Of a stretch of 64,000 bases of DNA, positions 63,162 to 64,000 are shown one piece after another. Under the pieces are notes generated by a model, which saw only the letters and a program-made list of their open reading frames with translations, did no database searches and was not told where the DNA came from. The translations under genes were made by a program, and so were the position numbers. The stretch comes from Gemmatimonas sp. (GTDB lineage Bacteria > Gemmatimonadota > Gemmatimonadetes > Gemmatimonadales > Gemmatimonadaceae): assembly GCF_031426495.1 (NCBI RefSeq), contig NZ_JANPLK010000040.1, positions 1-64,000 on the forward strand, given 5' to 3'. How positions within the stretch are numbered: the stretch's first letter is position 1; each line of letters opens with the position of its first letter.

Positions 63162-64000
63162 ATGCGTATCCAACGTTTGCTTAGCCTGGCCCTCGCGGTC
63201 GCGGCTCTCGCCGTTGGTTCCACCACGCCGCTGGCGGCGCAGGGAACCACGACGGGCGCGATCACCGGCACGGTGACGGACGAAAAGAATGCCCCGGTAC
63301 CGAACGTGTCGGTCGAAGTGGTCAATCGCGCCAATGGCGCGAAGGCCAGCCAGATCACGCGCGACAATGGCCGCTTCTTCATCCCGAACCTTGAAGTCGG
63401 CACCTACTCCGTCACGGCGCGTCGCATCGGTTTCACACCGCAGACGCGCACCGATATCGTCGTCAGCCTCACGCAGGCCACGCGCCTCGATTTTCAGCTG
63501 AAGGAGCAGGCGACGCAGCTCGCCGCCGTTCGCACGGAAGCGGTGACCACGACCTCCGACTTCTCCGCCACCCGTCAGGGCGTGCAGACGGTCCTCACCG
63601 ATACGCTCGTGCGTCGCCTGCCGACGCTCAATCGCGACATCACGGACCTGATCCGCAACTCGCCGCAGGTCGCGGTCTCCCAAGACGGCCGCATCTCGGC
63701 CGCCGGACAGAACAACCGCTTCAACAACATCCAGATCGACGGTGTGTCGCTCGCGAACCGCTTCGGTCTCGGCGCGTCGCCGACGGTCGGTGCGCAGGTC
63801 GGTGGCCGCGCACTGCCGCTCGACGCCATCAAAGAGTTCCAGATTCTCGTGTCACCGTACGACGTGCGACAGGGCAATTTCACCGGCGCGCTGGTGAACG
63901 CCGTGACGCAGTCGGGCACGAATGAATTCAAGGGGTCGGCCTTCATCTACTATCGCGACCAGCAGATGGGTCGTGACACGGCGTTTCTCCGCACGTCGCC
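63162..64000 (+). CDS. Oar-type TonB-dependent receptor, N-terminal part (runs off the window)
   Basis: Open from ATG 63162 to the window end (279 codons, no stop). A signal peptide (residues 1-26, ending PLAAQG) precedes a carboxypeptidase-regulatory domain (about 30-115, GAITGTVTDEKNAPVPNVSV and later strands). After residue 120 a plug-like region begins: LTDTLVRRLPTLNRDITDLI, NNIQIDGVSLANRFGLGAS and ALPLDAIKEFQILVSPYDVR, as in Oar/SusC-like receptors. These bring large substrates across the outer membrane with TonB. The substrate is unknown. Confidence 0.93.
   Translation, partial: MRIQRLLSLALAVAALAVGSTTPLAAQGTTTGAITGTVTDEKNAPVPNVSVEVVNRANGAKASQITRDNGRFFIPNLEVGTYSVTARRIGFTPQTRTDIVVSLTQATRLDFQLKEQATQLAAVRTEAVTTTSDFSATRQGVQTVLTDTLVRRLPTLNRDITDLIRNSPQVAVSQDGRISAAGQNNRFNNIQIDGVSLANRFGLGASPTVGAQVGGRALPLDAIKEFQILVSPYDVRQGNFTGALVNAVTQSGTNEFKGSAFIYYRDQQMGRDTAFLRTS

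Overview
This 64 kb window is GC-rich chromosomal DNA from a Gram-negative-type bacterium. Outer-membrane parts (TolC, TonB-receptor family), many lipoproteins, an ECF sigma factor and system I cytochrome c maturation are all present. Gene style and content (patatin-ferredoxin fusion, isoamylase-type E-set proteins beside an ECF sigma factor, many hypothetical secreted proteins) suggest the phylum Gemmatimonadota, close to Gemmatimonas. That placement is inference and no marker gene here proves it. Coding density is high, genes sit in short operons with stop/start overlaps, and no rRNA, tRNA or CRISPR was found. The only mobile DNA seen is the start of an IS30-like transposase at the left edge.

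Left third (1-27.7 kb). An operon read leftward encodes an ECF sigma factor, a one-helix protein that looks like an anti-sigma factor with an external glycogen-binding-type (CBM48) domain, a secreted protein, and a beta-rich secreted protein ending in a second CBM48-like domain. Next come the putrescine genes aguB-aguA with a membrane protein and an upstream TetR regulator, a glycerate kinase, a secreted peroxiredoxin, small lipoproteins, a diacylglycerol-kinase-like enzyme, aconitase, a PAS-GGDEF-EAL protein and a patatin-ferredoxin fusion. A two-component system is followed by a three-gene CzcCBA-type metal efflux operon, with an antisense FliS-like gene between them.

Middle (27.8-42.9 kb). 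Kynureninase-like enzyme, pseudouridine-5'-phosphate glycosidase, two TPR proteins leading into an M16 peptidase, a large membrane protein divergent from a CDP-alcohol phosphatidyltransferase, an alpha/beta hydrolase lacking its usual histidine, a membrane-anchored DsbA-like protein, and acetyl-CoA synthetase.

Right third (42.9-64 kb). One long co-directional block carries ccmABCD, hemD, hemC, hemB and pyrophosphatase, so heme synthesis and cytochrome c maturation are linked. A heme O/heme A synthase pair (ctaB, ctaA) with a COX2-hairpin-like small protein lies further right, so aerobic respiratory cytochrome assembly is a theme. Between them is a tight five-gene biosynthetic operon (FAD reductase, flavin reductase, methyltransferase, SRPBCC cyclase, ketosynthase) of unknown product, plus a DUF92/VTE6-like membrane protein, an orphan zinc anti-sigma-like protein, an M24 peptidase, an ABC exporter, an amino-acid permease and the start of an Oar-type TonB receptor.

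The most unusual structural signal is a set of long imperfect inverted repeats with purine-rich (often G-quadruplex-capable) arms directly after stop codons, mostly between convergent genes. Two sequence families each occur twice and a third design occurs once. They look like dispersed hairpin elements that also end transcription.
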